A DNA stretch of 64,000 nt from a virus. The DNA lies in the IMG/VR virus record IMGVR_UViG_3300032323_002905, positions 1 to 64,000 of that record; one strand, written 5' to 3'. The notes below the pieces were generated by a model, which saw nothing but the letters and a program-made list of their open reading frames with translations, did not search any database and was not told the DNA's origin. Made by a program: the position numbers and the translations under genes. This document shows, piece after piece, positions 1-7,634 of the stretch. Each line of letters starts with the position of its first letter. The stretch's first letter is position 1.

Positions 1-506
1 GAAATTACATAAATTCTATTCATCATTTGATTAACTAATGGATTTGGATGATACCCATCATGTTGGTAATATATAGATGAATGATTAAATGCAAAATGAG
101 TATAACCTAAAGCAATACACTGATTATATAGATTCATAAAATCTCCTAATGTATGTCCTTGCATCACTACCATTAATTCAGTTTTTTCAGGTAACTGAGC
201 TTTAAGTGTATTCATCCAATACTTAGCATTTCTATAAGTAATAGCTGTATCATTCCATTCATCAGGGACAATAAAAATATCAGGTTTAATTAGATTAATT
301 TTTTCAATTAAATCTTTTTCAGTGTGAGTCACACCTTCAAATAAACCATTATCACAAATTATAAAACGACCATGTCGTCTAGCTCTTATAAAATATTCTT
401 TATAAGCTGTATGTTTATCAATTAAATGAGGAAGACAATAATCATAATCGTTCCACAAATAAGATTTGTTTAATAAATTGAGAGGGAGTTCGTGTGATAT
501 CTGCAT
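1..506 (-). CDS. TGT/DpdA-like 7-deazaguanine transferase family protein (partial, C-terminus outside window)
   Basis: The first 168 residues of a gene that runs off the window start. They resemble the TIM-barrel tRNA-guanine transglycosylase superfamily and its phage DNA-modifying branch DpdA. CDNGLFEG stands where TGT has DSGGFQ, IVPDEWND where TGT has its DE motif, VVMQGHT like the VQG motif, then GYTHFAFN like the substrate-loop GG segment. In phages DpdA exchanges guanine for a 7-deazaguanine in DNA. No queC, queD, queE or folE is in view, so the pathway partners would lie elsewhere. The ATG at 506 sits 14 bases downstream of a class A promoter. The family call is by motif only; another TIM-barrel enzyme is possible. 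Confidence 0.55.
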   Translation of the reverse strand, partial: MQISHELPLNLLNKSYLWNDYDYCLPHLIDKHTAYKEYFIRARRHGRFIICDNGLFEGVTHTEKDLIEKINLIKPDIFIVPDEWNDTAITYRNAKYWMNTLKAQLPEKTELMVVMQGHTLGDFMNLYNQCIALGYTHFAFNHSSIYYQHDGYHPNPLVNQMMNRIYVI

Positions 507-520
507 AACTTTATTTTATA

Positions 521-551
521 TAAATATAAAAGATTTTTTTAATTTGCCAAA
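521..551 (-). promoter_or_regulatory. Class A (Bacteroidetes sigma-A-like) promoter for the TGT/DpdA-like gene
   Basis: On the minus strand TTTG (551-548, within GTTTGGC) is followed after 19 bases by TATATTTA (528-521). The -33 box is inside the last codons of the upstream gene. The predicted leader is about 11 nt. Confidence 0.6.
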
Positions 552-1051
552 CTTAATTTTCTTTGTTCTAACCATTTTGGATAATGTGAAGCTACTTCAG
601 TTAAAGTACCTTCTATTTCTTCAATATATTCATCAACTAAATCTTTAGTACCACCTAAATGATACCTTAATGCTTCTTTAAAATCTTTAATACGATTGAA
701 TTCATCTTTCATCATATCTTCTCTTAAATGTTTTAAACGTTTAGTATATGATACTATAATTTCATCTTCTTTTTCTCGTCTAATGTTGGGGCGTAGATTT
801 TGATTTCTAACAGCTAAAATTTCTTCAGCCATCCAATAATGCTCATAATCTATATGTTTAGCATAAGGAGTATAATCAAAATCTCCATTATCTATTTTGT
901 TTTGTAATGGTTGGTATTTATGGAGATCTTTATGGATTGGAAATCGTCTCCACCAATAAAATTTATTTGCTCCATTCCATTTAGGTTTTTGAGGTGCTTT
1001 AATCTTATGATTATAACCTAATTCTATTAATATATCTTTTACTGTCATCAT
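539..1051 (-). CDS. Hypothetical protein, 170 aa
   Basis: I do not recognise this family. It is charged and aromatic-rich, with a run of Trp/Tyr near residues 32-34, a basic stretch near residue 90 and a predicted helical C-terminal half. It begins MMTVKD. The class A promoter box ends only two bases before the first ATG (1051), so the predicted transcript starts near the second ATG (1048). The real protein may therefore be 169 residues from a leaderless mRNA. Its last codons (SLAN) overlap the -33 box of the next promoter. It looks early-expressed; function unknown. Confidence 0.7.
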   Translation of the reverse strand: MMTVKDILIELGYNHKIKAPQKPKWNGANKFYWWRRFPIHKDLHKYQPLQNKIDNGDFDYTPYAKHIDYEHYWMAEEILAVRNQNLRPNIRREKEDEIIVSYTKRLKHLREDMMKDEFNRIKDFKEALRYHLGGTKDLVDEYIEEIEGTLTEVASHYPKWLEQRKLSLAN

Positions 1052-1052
1052 T

Positions 1053-1084
1053 TAAATATAATAAGGAATGGCCCGAAGGCCAAA
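1053..1084 (-). promoter_or_regulatory. Class A promoter with overlapping UUCG-type hairpin
   Basis: TTTG (1084-1081), 20 bases, TATATTTA (1060-1053). The spacer begins with a small stem, TGGCC-TTCG-GGCCA (1082-1069), that could end the upstream transcript. The box is so close to the start codon that the mRNA should be leaderless. Confidence 0.65.
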
Positions 1085-1090
1085 CCTAAT

Positions 1091-2125
1091 TTAAGATAAT
1101 TCTATGGCTGAGATTCTATGTTTTGATGATTTATCATTAAGTAAATGTTTATTGATATAATCAACTATTAATGCTTTAATAAATGACTCAAATTTAGGTG
1201 AATAATATTTATCCATTAATAAACCCATCACATGACTCATTGGTTCTCTTCCTAACTTATACTCATATTTATATAATTTTAAGAACTTATTAATATTATT
1301 TGTTTTAATAAGTGGGGTTATACTATAATAATTGTTATATAATAATAATGTTACTAATACTCTATTTTCTTCAGGTATTTTTGCGTTCGCTAAAATTTCT
1401 AAAGCTAATAATGTATTTTCTGTATCTGAAGATGCGAACATAGATTTTAATGTTTCATATGTTTCCTCATTTAACTCAATACTATCTTCATTAAATTGAT
1501 GTTGTAATGAACTAGCTAAAACAATTTTTTTAGTTGTGGTTAATGAATCAGCGATTTGTTTTAGTTTTGATATAACTAAACTCATTCCTCTTTGTTCCTC
1601 AATTGTAATAGTTAATTTATTATCTCTATTACTATATAACCATAAATTTACAATTTGATAATAAGATTTAATAGTTGGATTTGTGTTTTTAAAGTGACTG
1701 TTATTATATCTTATAACATAATCTTTTTCTCCAATACATGCCTCACTATTATATACACTTACAAATGAATCATTACTATGTAATCTATCTTTTATATTAC
1801 AAGGTAAAAATAAATATTCTGCTAATTTTGATTCTTTTACTTTATCATTAAACCAAATATCATCTATTACTAATGTATTAGCTTTAGACTCATCTGTTAC
1901 TCGTTTAAATTTAACTCGTTCATTTAAGTCTTTTAATTTATCTCTAGTAATATTATCTTTACCAAAACAAACTATATCTCCATCTTCAATTTTATTATTT
2001 TTAAAATTGAGTAAATTAGCTTTGTAAGTATTAACATCTGAAGCTTGTAAATAGCCATATAAGGTATTTGAATCTATAACAGTGTTTTTTTGGTTAAACC
2101 AACCATTTTTATAAAAATATATCAT
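1091..2125 (-). CDS. Hypothetical protein, 344 aa, in the MoxR-VWA cassette
   Basis: No family recognised. The N-terminal ~110 residues look like a compact alpha/beta domain (MIYFYKNGWF..., then DGDIVCFGKDN and TLVIDDIWFND). The rest looks helical with many Asn/Lys/Leu. It starts four bases after the stop of the AAA+ gene, so it is probably co-transcribed and part of the same functional unit. No signal peptide or membrane segment is evident. It could be a substrate adaptor or the third component of the MoxR/VWA machine; that is inference from position only. Confidence 0.75.
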   Translation of the reverse strand: MIYFYKNGWFNQKNTVIDSNTLYGYLQASDVNTYKANLLNFKNNKIEDGDIVCFGKDNITRDKLKDLNERVKFKRVTDESKANTLVIDDIWFNDKVKESKLAEYLFLPCNIKDRLHSNDSFVSVYNSEACIGEKDYVIRYNNSHFKNTNPTIKSYYQIVNLWLYSNRDNKLTITIEEQRGMSLVISKLKQIADSLTTTKKIVLASSLQHQFNEDSIELNEETYETLKSMFASSDTENTLLALEILANAKIPEENRVLVTLLLYNNYYSITPLIKTNNINKFLKLYKYEYKLGREPMSHVMGLLMDKYYSPKFESFIKALIVDYINKHLLNDKSSKHRISAIELS

Positions 2126-2129
2126 TTTC

Positions 2130-3344
2130 TTACTTCATTAAATATGAAACCAACTCTTTCTTTAACATTAAGCTTTTAAACTTATTAGCATCACCATTAT
2201 AGATTGACTTTACAATATGGTATTTTAAATCAACTGCAAATATATCTCCTATAATAATCTCTTTGATTCGATTAATTAAACTATCATCTATCTTATTATC
2301 ACTAGCATAAAATAAACTATAATTGATTAATCGGGTTGCTAATGTTGAGGCAATATCTGCTCTATAATTTTTGTCAGATCCAATACATCCTTTTAATTCA
2401 CCTAAAATATATTTTTCATTGTCATGAAATAATACATCATGTATTTTTACTAATTTATCTAATTTATTATTGATAAACATTGTGAACATACTTGCGAATT
2501 CAACACCAACACTACCTTCTCCAATCATTTGAATTAATGGTAATGACTTATCAAATGATTCTAATGATGATATTGAATTAAAAAACATTGATGTACTTCT
2601 TGGATTGACATTTTTGTTAATTAGTTCAGGATGTAGTAACATAAAATTGATACATCTGTTATCTAATTGATTTTGTTCAGCCCATTCAGCCCAACATGAA
2701 ACATCATATTTTAAATTAACTGAGATAAATCGTGTTTTTTGAGCGGAGTCAATTGAGTTAACAATATAATCATCTGTATCAGGATTACTTGTTAATATGA
2801 TATGCCAATCTTTAGGTAGTTTCCAGCTAATGTATTCTTGTCTATCAATTAACTCCATTACAGCTTGTATGAATCTCATATCAGCTCTATTCCAGTCATC
2901 TAATAATAGAATTCCACCTTTTGTTTTACCACTAATCCACTCAGGTGGACAATAACTCATTCGATTTTTACCTGTAAATTTATACCCTAATTTAGTGTAT
3001 TCATCTACTGCGTGTTCATCAATCCAAACACATTTCTCTTCCTCGTTTTGACACACTTCAAATTGTCTGATTGGAAAACCTACTATGTCTCCTAATTCTT
3101 CGATTTGAGCTAAATTTAACTTAACAAAATCTACATTCAACTCTTTTGATAATTGAATAATTGATGATGTTTTTCCAATACCACTTTCTCCTACTACTTC
3201 GACACTCACTACTGGTTTGCCTTGTTCCTGAAGAAATCGATTGTTACTAACAATGTGATTTAGGAATGATTTTAAATCCTTTGGATTTAGGGACACTTGA
3301 TTTGATGATGAAGTCTCCGTACTTTTTTTAGAACCTTTTGCCAT
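2130..3344 (-). CDS. MoxR-like AAA+ ATPase
   Basis: An AAA+ ATPase of the MoxR/AAA_5 type, 404 aa. Visible motifs are Walker A GESGIGKT (about residues 52-59), Walker B GGILLLDD (about 143-150), sensor 1 TSNPD (about 185-189), and a likely arginine finger in QKTRF near 205. MoxR ATPases usually act with a VWA protein as chaperones that remodel or insert cofactors into other complexes. Here a VWA protein with a metallopeptidase-like motif lies 0.3 kb upstream in the same direction, which supports a working pair. A class A promoter lies 28 bases before the ATG, suggesting early expression. The target in a phage is unknown. Confidence 0.85.
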   Translation of the reverse strand: MAKGSKKSTETSSSNQVSLNPKDLKSFLNHIVSNNRFLQEQGKPVVSVEVVGESGIGKTSSIIQLSKELNVDFVKLNLAQIEELGDIVGFPIRQFEVCQNEEEKCVWIDEHAVDEYTKLGYKFTGKNRMSYCPPEWISGKTKGGILLLDDWNRADMRFIQAVMELIDRQEYISWKLPKDWHIILTSNPDTDDYIVNSIDSAQKTRFISVNLKYDVSCWAEWAEQNQLDNRCINFMLLHPELINKNVNPRSTSMFFNSISSLESFDKSLPLIQMIGEGSVGVEFASMFTMFINNKLDKLVKIHDVLFHDNEKYILGELKGCIGSDKNYRADIASTLATRLINYSLFYASDNKIDDSLINRIKEIIIGDIFAVDLKYHIVKSIYNGDANKFKSLMLKKELVSYLMK

Positions 3345-3371
3345 AATTTTTATCTTTTATTTCTTAATACC

Positions 3372-3403
3372 TAAATATAACATCAATCTATTGGGAAGCC
3401 AAA
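3372..3403 (-). promoter_or_regulatory. Class A promoter for the MoxR-like gene
   Basis: TTTG (3403-3400, in AGTTTGGC), 20 bases, TATATTTA (3379-3372). The -33 box codes for part of the C-terminal SLASQ of the upstream 81-aa protein. The predicted leader is about 24 nt. Confidence 0.7.
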
Positions 3404-3633
3404 CTTTCGGGATCATACAGTTTAATGTTATTTTTATATAATTCAATGAACTTACCCCAACTGTGCACATCAATTACTAATTGATATAACTCTGTTTTAG
3501 TTGCTTTAATATCAGCTTGTTCATCACTTAAGTTAAATAGAATGGCCATAGCTATTACTAGATTGTCATGGTCGTCTGATTTAATCATACTGATTAATCG
3601 TTCAACAGATTCAAGATTAAATTCTAATTCCAT
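3388..3633 (-). CDS. Hypothetical small acidic protein, 81 aa
   Basis: A small, mostly helical, acidic protein (MELEFNLESVERL...). No recognised domain. It lies between the VWA gene and the MoxR gene with only one base separating it from the VWA stop, so it belongs to the same cassette. Its 3' end contains the -33 box of the MoxR promoter. It may be an accessory subunit of the MoxR/VWA pair. An alternative is an unrelated small early protein. Confidence 0.7.
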   Translation of the reverse strand: MELEFNLESVERLISMIKSDDHDNLVIAMAILFNLSDEQADIKATKTELYQLVIDVHSWGKFIELYKNNIKLYDPESLASQ

Positions 3634-3634
3634 A

Positions 3635-4807
3635 TTAATTCATGTATACTACTTTGCCTGGAAATTTTGATGTTTTAGTTTCACCATCACTTGTCATTAC
3701 CCACAACATTGGACGTTTAGGAGGTGTAGGAGCAGGTGCATAACCGTCTGTGAAAAATACTAACGTATTATATGTTTGAATATTTTTATTAAAATAATCA
3801 ATTGCAGGTTGAAAATCTGTTCCTCCTCTACCTGTAATAGCAATCTCTTTATCTCCTTTATATTTAAATATATTAGTAATTTTAGCATCACACTCCATTA
3901 CTGTTACTTCATGACCTGTTTTATGGATATGTAGTAATTGACCTAAAAACTCAACTAAATTATCACTACTAACTGAGCCTGAAGTATCAATTGCTACTAA
4001 TATATTTTTCTTATGTTTAATTTTTAAAGCTGGGTTGCCTGGAAAACGTTTATTGTATTTGTTTCTAGATTTTTTAGTAACTACTTTATCAGATGATGAT
4101 ACAAAACGTTTAAAATATGATTTCCAATCAGTAACTGGCTTTGGTATTTCAAATAAACTATCAATCCATTCTACTAATGTACCCGGTAATGTACCTCTAA
4201 AATTAGAACCTTTTTTATCTAAATGTTCAGCAATCTCTTTTACTTGATGTTCTAATTGTTTACCAATTAATTTTCTAGTTGCTTCATCCATATTTGGATC
4301 GCCCCACATTTCATGACCATCAGCAAATTCACTACTATCATCTCCTAATCCATCAAGCCATTCTTGAACTTGAGGACAAGTTGATGCTTTATCTTTAATC
4401 ATATCATAATAAACTCTTGTACCTGCTTTTTCAGGTAAAACTAAATTAGGAACTGAAGTTAAACCTAACCAATCCTTTGATTTGTTTTGTTCGTCTATAA
4501 ATTGATTGATTTCTATATCTGCAGCTATGTTTCTTAGTTTAGCATCAGGATACATTGTTGTGTCTAATAGGAAGTGATGAAACATGATATGTAATAATTC
4601 ATGTTTTAATAATCCTATTCGTTGAAGTTCAGGTAATGAATTCCAATACTCCGGATTAATTTCTAAAGATTGGTTAATACCTTGTAATGATACACAAGCA
4701 GTTGGGATCTGTGTGTTTTCTCGTTTATTTAATGTTAATAAGAACAAACCATAAAATGGTTCATCTAACATTAATTTCTTGGCTATTTTACTTAAATCTA
4801 TATTCAT
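3635..4807 (-). CDS. VWA-domain protein with N-terminal HExxH metallopeptidase-like domain
   Basis: 390 aa in two parts. The N-terminal part has HELLHIMFHH (about residues 69-78), an HExxH-type zinc motif seen in DUF2201-like proteins paired with MoxR ATPases. The C-terminal part is a VWA-like fold with a MIDAS sequence DTSGSVS (about 274-280), then GGTDF (about 328-332) and FFTDG (about 351-355). Such proteins bind targets through a metal ion and are worked by a MoxR AAA+ ATPase; the partner lies immediately downstream. The class A promoter box ends just before the ATG, so the mRNA is predicted to be leaderless. Whether the zinc site is catalytic is not known. Confidence 0.85.
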   Translation of the reverse strand: MNIDLSKIAKKLMLDEPFYGLFLLTLNKRENTQIPTACVSLQGINQSLEINPEYWNSLPELQRIGLLKHELLHIMFHHFLLDTTMYPDAKLRNIAADIEINQFIDEQNKSKDWLGLTSVPNLVLPEKAGTRVYYDMIKDKASTCPQVQEWLDGLGDDSSEFADGHEMWGDPNMDEATRKLIGKQLEHQVKEIAEHLDKKGSNFRGTLPGTLVEWIDSLFEIPKPVTDWKSYFKRFVSSSDKVVTKKSRNKYNKRFPGNPALKIKHKKNILVAIDTSGSVSSDNLVEFLGQLLHIHKTGHEVTVMECDAKITNIFKYKGDKEIAITGRGGTDFQPAIDYFNKNIQTYNTLVFFTDGYAPAPTPPKRPMLWVMTSDGETKTSKFPGKVVYMN

Positions 4808-4811
4808 ATCC

Positions 4812-4843
4812 TAAACATAACAAAGATATTTAGGAAAGCCAAG
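4812..4843 (-). promoter_or_regulatory. Class A promoter for the VWA gene
   Basis: CTTG (4843-4840, one mismatch to TTTG, within GCTTGGC), 20 bases, TATGTTTA (4819-4812), which fits TAnnTTT. The box ends four bases before the ATG (4807), predicting a leaderless transcript. Confidence 0.6.
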
Positions 4844-4844
4844 C

Positions 4845-5048
4845 CTATCGTAAAGTTTGAGTACCTTTTGTGTGTTGTGGATGGTAAGGACAATGTCGAC
4901 AACCATTTCCACAACAATAACCACGATTAATAAGAAAATGGGCCGTGAGAACACGGTACCCATTTTCTATGTAATAATCTTGAGTATTATTGGATTTCGC
5001 AATTTCCTCCGGCACATGCGAGTTCGTCTTGTCTTGCTGTGTTGTCAT
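4845..5048 (-). CDS. DUF5522-like small cysteine-rich protein
   Basis: A 67-aa protein with the pattern GYRVLTAHFLINRGYCCGNGCRHCPY split over residues 30-55: an aromatic/hydrophobic segment, then RGYCCG, GC and RHCPY. Cysteines at 45, 46, 50 and 53 look like a metal-binding knuckle. This matches the DUF5522 family of Bacteroidetes and other bacteria, whose function is unknown. The only ATG lies inside the ribonucleotide reductase gene, giving a 62-nt overlap in another frame; a non-ATG start after the reductase stop is also possible. A strong hairpin lies within the coding region. Confidence 0.75.
   Translation of the reverse strand: MTTQQDKTNSHVPEEIAKSNNTQDYYIENGYRVLTAHFLINRGYCCGNGCRHCPYHPQHTKGTQTLR
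4933..4968 (-). other. 15-bp RNA hairpin just after the reductase stop codon
   Basis: On the minus strand AGAAAATGGG-TA-CCGTG-TTCT-CACGG-CCCATTTTCT can fold with ten plus five base pairs, a two-base bulge and a four-base loop. It lies about 20 nt past the stop of the ribonucleotide reductase and inside the DUF5522-like gene. It could attenuate transcription or control translation. No U-tract follows. Confidence 0.55.
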
Positions 5049-6840
5049 TCATTTCTATTACTTTAGATAAGTCAATGTTATGTAAACTTTTTACCATTTC
5101 ATTAAATTTGTTCTCATCTATGGTTTCAAATGGTGCTTGAACGTAAGTGTGATCTGAATGTGGTAGGAATGATAATGCTGTAAAGTATTCTTTGTTTTCA
5201 AATACCCATTCTCCAATTGTATCCCACTCATCAGGTTTAATAGTTACAGTTGCAGAAACATTATGCATGTTAGAGCCTCTTCTATGACCTGGTTTAATCC
5301 ATTCTTTATTAATTTTCTTAATACGTTCTAATAAATCAAGAGCTGATTCTGAACGTGTAATTGCTCCTTGAGGTGCTTTTTGTGGAACTGAAATTACTGC
5401 TTGAATAGTTGGTTTAAAGAAATCATCTTCTAATAATTCTGGATGATAGATACTTAAATAAGTATATAATGCTTCATTTTTACCTACTCTAATTCTTCTA
5501 GCATAAAACTCATCGTGCCAAGCGTGAATTCCAGATGAAGTACCTAATACTAAACTTGTAGTACCTGATGGTTTAACTGTTGTAACACGAGCTGCTTTAT
5601 TAATACCTAATAATTTAGCTACACGTTCGTTTTCTTCAACTGCTACTTTAGCTGCTTCTTTCATGTTTAATTTTAAAACAGCTCCTGAAGCGATACCTGT
5701 CATTCCGATACCTAATAATGCTTCCTTTTCAGTTGTTTTCTTCCAAACATCTCTTAAGTAATGAAAATCAGTATATGAAGCTTGTAACGTTCCGATAAAC
5801 GCTGCTGCTTTTGCTCTATCGTTATATTCTTCTTGTGTCTCAATATCTGAAGCATTGATTTCACATAAGTTACAGAATTGATTTGGTTTTAAATTAATTT
5901 CAGCACATGGATTTGTTCCTGCATCTTTATCATTTGAGAATAAGAAACCAGGCTCACCACTGTTACTCAATTCAATTTTTTTCCATAATTCTAAAAACGT
6001 ATTTTTTTCAATTTTAGAACGTAACAACATTGCTGAGTTATTTGCTCTTCCACGTTGTGGATTTTCTTCCCACCAATTTCCAAATTTACAAGTTAACATT
6101 TCTTCATCATCTAAATTAAATAATGAAATTAATGCTGCTCTTCTAATACCACCTGATAATACAGCGTCAGCTAAGTGGCAAATAATATCATGACATTCTA
6201 ATGATGATAATTTTTGACCATCTTGTTTTCTGTCTAAAATAGCTTGTACGTGTGTTAAAGCAATTTTTAATGGTTCTGGACCTGGTGCTTTACCTCCTAC
6301 AGTAATTAATTCAGCTCCTTTAGGACGAATATCTCTAAAGTCAAAAGCAGGTGCTGCACCTCCTCTTAAGTAAGCTTTCATTAATACCTTAACAGCATCA
6401 GCCCATCCTTCAATTGAGTCACCAACTAAATATCTTTTAGATTTTAATGGTTTTCTAACTTCAGGTAATTTTTCGATGTGATGTTGTTGTACTGAATAAC
6501 CTACTCCACATCCTGAAAGTAATAAGAACATAATTTCAGAAAATGATGCTAAATCATCAATTGGTAAATAAGAACAATTGAATATTCTTGAATTGTTTAT
6601 TTGAATTGGTTTACCACCAAATTGTAAACTACGCATTGAAGGTAATACCTTTTTGTCATACACAAATTTATACGCCCACTCAATTTCTTCTTTTAATGCT
6701 GGATACTTTTCAGTATGCATTTCTTTGTTTCGGGTAACTAATTCGTCCCAAGTTTCTCTTCTTTGTACTTCGGGTAAGTACTTCGCGTACTTAAGGTGGG
6801 TAGTAATCTCACTCAGAATTTGTGATTCTAATGTCAACAT
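4987..6840 (-). CDS. nrdJ: Adenosylcobalamin-dependent (class II) ribonucleoside-triphosphate reductase
   Basis: A 617-aa class II reductase that makes deoxynucleotides using vitamin B12 and no oxygen. The key residues of the Lactobacillus enzyme can be placed: the first redox cysteine in RIFNCSY (C89), the thiyl-radical cysteine and general base in NPCAEINL (C312, E314), the second redox cysteine in QFCNLCE (C323, with the same 11-residue spacing), and the C-terminal pair CAGGNC (C609, C614) that re-reduces the active site. VKPSGTTS is the usual substrate loop. It is shorter than the ~739-aa Lactobacillus protein. The 3' end overlaps a DUF5522-like gene. It would supply dNTPs for phage replication when oxygen is low or B12 is available. 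Confidence 0.95.
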   Translation of the reverse strand: MLTLESQILSEITTHLKYAKYLPEVQRRETWDELVTRNKEMHTEKYPALKEEIEWAYKFVYDKKVLPSMRSLQFGGKPIQINNSRIFNCSYLPIDDLASFSEIMFLLLSGCGVGYSVQQHHIEKLPEVRKPLKSKRYLVGDSIEGWADAVKVLMKAYLRGGAAPAFDFRDIRPKGAELITVGGKAPGPEPLKIALTHVQAILDRKQDGQKLSSLECHDIICHLADAVLSGGIRRAALISLFNLDDEEMLTCKFGNWWEENPQRGRANNSAMLLRSKIEKNTFLELWKKIELSNSGEPGFLFSNDKDAGTNPCAEINLKPNQFCNLCEINASDIETQEEYNDRAKAAAFIGTLQASYTDFHYLRDVWKKTTEKEALLGIGMTGIASGAVLKLNMKEAAKVAVEENERVAKLLGINKAARVTTVKPSGTTSLVLGTSSGIHAWHDEFYARRIRVGKNEALYTYLSIYHPELLEDDFFKPTIQAVISVPQKAPQGAITRSESALDLLERIKKINKEWIKPGHRRGSNMHNVSATVTIKPDEWDTIGEWVFENKEYFTALSFLPHSDHTYVQAPFETIDENKFNEMVKSLHNIDLSKVIEMNDNTARQDELACAGGNCEIQ

Positions 6841-6863
6841 GTTTAAATAAAATTTTAAATTAA

Positions 6864-7127
6864 CTAATTAAATAATTTGTTGTCTAATTCCGTCATTTGA
6901 AGATATAAAATGAAATCATTAAATACTTCTTGTTTTGATTCTGTTAGACTAGAAGCATGTGATTTTAATGCTTCCAGAGTAATAACTGGTTTGTTTGATT
7001 CTACAATCAACTGTTTATACGAGTTTAGGGTCTCGTTAATTAGATCGGGATTCTCATCTCCGAAGGAATAACTATCTTCGATATACTCAGTAATTAGCTT
7101 GTTGATATAATTTTGCTCTAATTTCAT
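6864..7127 (-). CDS. Hypothetical protein, 87 aa
   Basis: A small acidic, probably all-helical protein with no recognised domain. Its ATG overlaps the stop of the DUF6884-like gene (ATGA-type, four bases), so the two are translated together. The N-terminus carries LITEY, an (I/L)xE-like motif of the kind discussed for capsid cargo, but here it may be coincidence. It sits immediately before the ribonucleotide reductase gene. Confidence 0.65.
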   Translation of the reverse strand: MKLEQNYINKLITEYIEDSYSFGDENPDLINETLNSYKQLIVESNKPVITLEALKSHASSLTESKQEVFNDFILYLQMTELDNKLFN

Positions 7128-7603
7128 AGTAAGTTTATTTTTTTAACTTCATTAATAATATATCTTGCAAAACTAATTAGTTGTTCTTTTAAAGCTTTTA
7201 GTAACGCTTTCTTTTGTTGACCTATTCTTAAACCTTCAAATGGAGTTTCAACATGCTTCATTTCTGGTTCTAGATATTGTCTATAAGCTTTACCTGCTAA
7301 AAATATGAACTTATCATTATCTAAACTATAACCTTTTTCTTTGATTTGTTTTAAAACGATATCGGCCCATTCTTTACGTTTATCAGATGGCATATCTTTT
7401 AAAGTTAAATCATATGGTGCTAATGTTTTATTATGAGGTACTAAATGATGTTTTGCAGATACAATATATATGTTTTTTTCGTCAGCATGTTTTTTAGCAT
7501 ATTCCCAATTTTTCTGAAATAAATCAGATGAGTAAAACTGATAAGCGGGAGCTGGTTTACTCAATTTTGTTGCGGAACAAGCTATTAATACTACTGTAGA
7601 CAT
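7124..7603 (-). CDS. DUF6884-like protein
   Basis: 159 aa. It begins TVVLIACSATKLSKPAPAYQ and continues YSSDLFQKNW, IVSAKHHLVPHNKTLAPYDLTL and FLAGKAYRQYL. The ACSxxKL...PAxxxY.S.LF...SAKH.L...PYD pattern is typical of DUF6884 / YaaA-like small enzymes found in phages and genomic islands. The biochemical role is unsettled. Similar folds occur beside TGT-family enzymes in 7-deazaguanine pathways, and this window also has a TGT/DpdA-like gene 6.6 kb downstream, so a DNA-modification role is a hypothesis. A class B element lies 17 bases before the ATG. Confidence 0.7.
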   Translation of the reverse strand: MSTVVLIACSATKLSKPAPAYQFYSSDLFQKNWEYAKKHADEKNIYIVSAKHHLVPHNKTLAPYDLTLKDMPSDKRKEWADIVLKQIKEKGYSLDNDKFIFLAGKAYRQYLEPEMKHVETPFEGLRIGQQKKALLKALKEQLISFARYIINEVKKINLL

Positions 7604-7620
7604 ATTTTCTGTTTGTGATG

Positions 7621-7629
7621 ATAAATATT
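7621..7629 (-). promoter_or_regulatory. Class B (late-type) element
   Basis: AATATTTATCATC on the coding strand, 17 bases before the DUF6884-like ATG. It is a weaker match because CATC replaces AATA after the core. Confidence 0.35.
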
Positions 7630-7634
7630 AAACC

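Noticed and set aside
466-648. 60-aa plus-strand frame across the first gene boundary
   Set aside because: It crosses the promoter and two gene ends on the other strand and has a low-complexity Phe/Leu/Ile sequence.
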